Below are positions 7,401 to 7,750 of a stretch of 7,750 nucleotides of DNA, piece by piece. The notes under the pieces are model-generated. The model saw only the letters and a program-made list of their open reading frames with translations, was not told the origin of the DNA and ran no database searches. Made by a program: the position numbers and the translations under genes. Each line of letters begins with the position of its first letter. The stretch's first letter is position 1. The stretch is from an uncultured Bacteroidota bacterium (lineage in GTDB: Bacteria; Bacteroidota; Bacteroidia; Chitinophagales; Saprospiraceae), in contig CALEYM010000541.1 in assembly GCA_937926185.1 (NCBI GenBank), positions 1-7,750 of the forward strand. Reading direction: 5' to 3'.

Positions 7401-7750
7401 ACGGAATGCAGGCCCGCCGTCAGACTGTCTGCCGAGGGAGTTGTATCCCCGTTGTCCCAAAGATAGGTGTAGGGCGGTTGGGCGCCGGAAGCCGTAATCG
7501 TCGCTTTTCCGGTCATGGTTCCGAAACAGGTAACCGAGTCCTGCGATACGGAAAATTTATACTTAATGCCCTGGCGCACCGAATCCTGCACAACGGCTGT
7601 ACAGCCATTGTCGTCGGTGATGGTGACGGCGTAGCAGCCGGCAAATATATCCTGAATAATTTGGCCCGGCATAACCGGTCCGCCCTGGCACGCCCGCCAG
7701 GCGTAGGTGTAGGGAGGCGTGCCGCCGCTTCCGCCGGCGCCAATCACGCC
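4463..7750 (-). CDS. Giant SprB-like cell-surface adhesin, C-terminal part (5' end outside the window)
   Basis: This fragment of 1095 residues is open to the right edge; a GTG at 7747 is internal, not the start. It contains twelve tandem SprB-type repeats, the first incomplete, each mostly 75-78 residues: C-F-G-x-x-N/D-G near the start, S-G-G-x-x-P-Y-T-Y-x-W-S-N-G, L-x-A-G-x-Y-x-V-T-V-T-D-x-x-G-C, then a linker ending around E/Q-P. The two cysteines per repeat may form a disulfide. A PKD-like segment (4769-4996, Y-L-W...V-T-V-T-D-A-N-G-C) leads to the sorting domain at 4466-4753. SprB-type proteins are exported through the T9SS and act as mobile adhesins in gliding or as attachment proteins. 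The next gene encodes the PorP/SprF partner, as in the sprB-sprF arrangement of Flavobacterium johnsoniae. The total length, and whether this is the main adhesin or one of several paralogues, cannot be told from the window. Confidence 0.93.
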   Translation of the reverse strand, partial: GVIGAGGSGGTPPYTYAWRACQGGPVMPGQIIQDIFAGCYAVTITDDNGCTAVVQDSVRQGIKYKFSVSQDSVTCFGTMTGKATITASGAQPPYTYLWDNGDTTPSADSLTAGLHSVSVTDAAGCTAVTLVEVKEPKRLVIDSIQTIGVACFGGNTGSASVFTQGGVMPYAFNWNGMKTGQSLTGLMAGAYTVTVSDNNGCTAVSSTLVGEPPDITISTTLLRPETCAGACNGGINLNASGGVSPYTIAWDKPVDPPGNFMPQNLCPGAYRATVMDANGCTKTILSIVQPATPIVAQLTVQGPSCAGDQNGRLSAQVSGGAMPYQYAWSNGMSGNTIQNLPCGIFTVTITDSLNCAKTLSDTLPCPVPVVLDSIIPRPVRCFGEANGAAQVYARGGTGALQYLWSDPNQQLDPLAVNLPQGIYTVTVSDANGCSLTAVAAVTQPAALNVVVISTNATCFDGNNGTAKANVSGGVMPYTYLWSNNRDSSFINGLTAGSYSLTVTDTAGCSFSGAGAIIGQPAMPTQIAIIQTKLACFGSDGGEALATATGNNGGPFTFAWSHGFNGPNPANLIAGTYTVTATDQSQCTGAQTITIQQWDEITVGLLRAPPTCHAGTDGQVAVNQISGGAGGGDFSRYHYNWSIPGKPDTLYINGLTGGQAYSLTVTDEVGCSATISFTMLDQEPIVPTLDADSAQCYGFTDGAVRITSVQSVFPIVSYAWSNTGSGAEQNGLPAGVYTITLTDSKGCTGSSEALVGEPPILQIQLEITGLVCNQDSNGIIRALVQGGTPGYTYAWNTGATGLQIGALGPGNYSVTVTDLRGCIAADSTALVQPNPPDIQTEAVNPSCFGAHDGLVRLTVSGGAPPYRYSNDGISFTGSGVFLGLGAGQYAVFVRDGMGCVTEVKTTLSEPPAVEVSFGPDASIVLGDSLQLSPDVSNTIGLSTYLWKSALADSLICIDLPDCTTILVKPGYSNTYFVTVTDANGCRGVGSTRVEVIKPRGVYVPTGFSPNGDGNNEILTVYGKSRQIKRVKLFRVYDRWGELVYEDLDFPVNDEQRGWNGQFRGKNAQTGVYVWYVEAEYADGFVESLRGNTTLIR
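4466..4753 (-). other. T9SS type B C-terminal sorting domain (CHU_C / gliding CTD) of the adhesin
   Basis: The last 96 residues begin VYVPTGFSPNGDGNNE, the diagnostic opening of the CHU_C/gliding-motility C-terminal domain. They continue with VKLFRVYDRWGELVYE, then a GWNGQFRGKNAQTGVYVWYVEA block, and end in LRGNTTLIR. This domain targets the protein to the type IX translocon. Type B domains are known to need a PorP/SprF-family partner and are generally not processed like type A domains. Confidence 0.95.
4997..7750 (-). repeat. Array of twelve SprB-type protein repeats
   Basis: Approximate unit boundaries on the minus strand: 7750-7532 (partial), 7531-7304, 7303-7076, 7075-6842, 6841-6614, 6613-6383, 6382-6152, 6151-5924, 5923-5672, 5671-5444, 5443-5219, 5218-4997. 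Unit lengths are 74-78 residues except unit 9 (84), which has a glycine-rich insertion before the tryptophan strand. Unit 10 has lost the G-G-x-x-P-Y turn (SVFPIVSYAW instead). Unit 12 replaces the W-S-N-G strand with YRYSNDGISFTGSGVF. Units 1, 4 and 5 carry extra cysteines. Similarity is clear in protein but only patchy in DNA, so the array looks old rather than freshly duplicated. Confidence 0.9.

Noticed and set aside
4463..7747. GTG at 7747 as the true start of the adhesin gene
   Set aside because: The frame continues to the window edge, the first repeat is cut in its middle, and there is no signal peptide, so the real start lies outside.

Overview
The window looks like a Bacteroidota chromosome, most likely a gliding or surface-adhesin-rich lineage such as the Saprospiria/Chitinophagia side of the phylum; this is inference from gene content. 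The evidence is a giant SprB-repeat surface protein with a type B (CHU_C/gliding) C-terminal sorting domain, a PorP/SprF-family outer-membrane protein directly behind it, a GldN-like protein, a TlpA-type thioredoxin, and gene starts without obvious Shine-Dalgarno sequences. All five supported genes lie on the minus strand, so they are transcribed from right to left. The long plus-strand open frames are antisense shadows.

Reading with transcription: (1) 7750-4463 is the C-terminal 1095 residues of a very large secreted protein whose 5' part lies outside the window. It has twelve SprB-type repeats of about 76 residues (the first cut by the window edge), a PKD-like spacer and the T9SS type B sorting domain. 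(2) After 41 bp comes a 351-residue PorP/SprF protein (4421-3366), the usual partner for export of type B substrates; a good Bacteroidota -7 element sits in the gap. (3) After 45 bp comes a 633-residue exported protein ending in a WCGPC thioredoxin domain (3320-1419). (4) A 100-bp gap (1319-1418) is almost wholly made of an octamer repeat arranged as a long inverted repeat, and it runs to within a few bases of the start of (5) a 146-residue hot-dog acyl-CoA thioesterase (1318-878). (6) A 253-bp gap holds two small inverted repeats and no gene. (7) A signal-peptide-bearing GldN-like protein (624 to beyond base 1) runs off the left edge.

Functionally, the right half is an sprB-sprF-like adhesin/export pair. 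The TlpA-like protein is close enough to be co-transcribed and could act on the cysteine pairs found in nearly every adhesin repeat, but that link is a hypothesis. The GldN-like gene adds a second T9SS-related component. The thioesterase has no obvious link to surface export. The least ordinary features are the octamer hairpin before the thioesterase, the GldN-like gene outside any visible gldKLM context, and the extra cysteines in three adhesin repeats.
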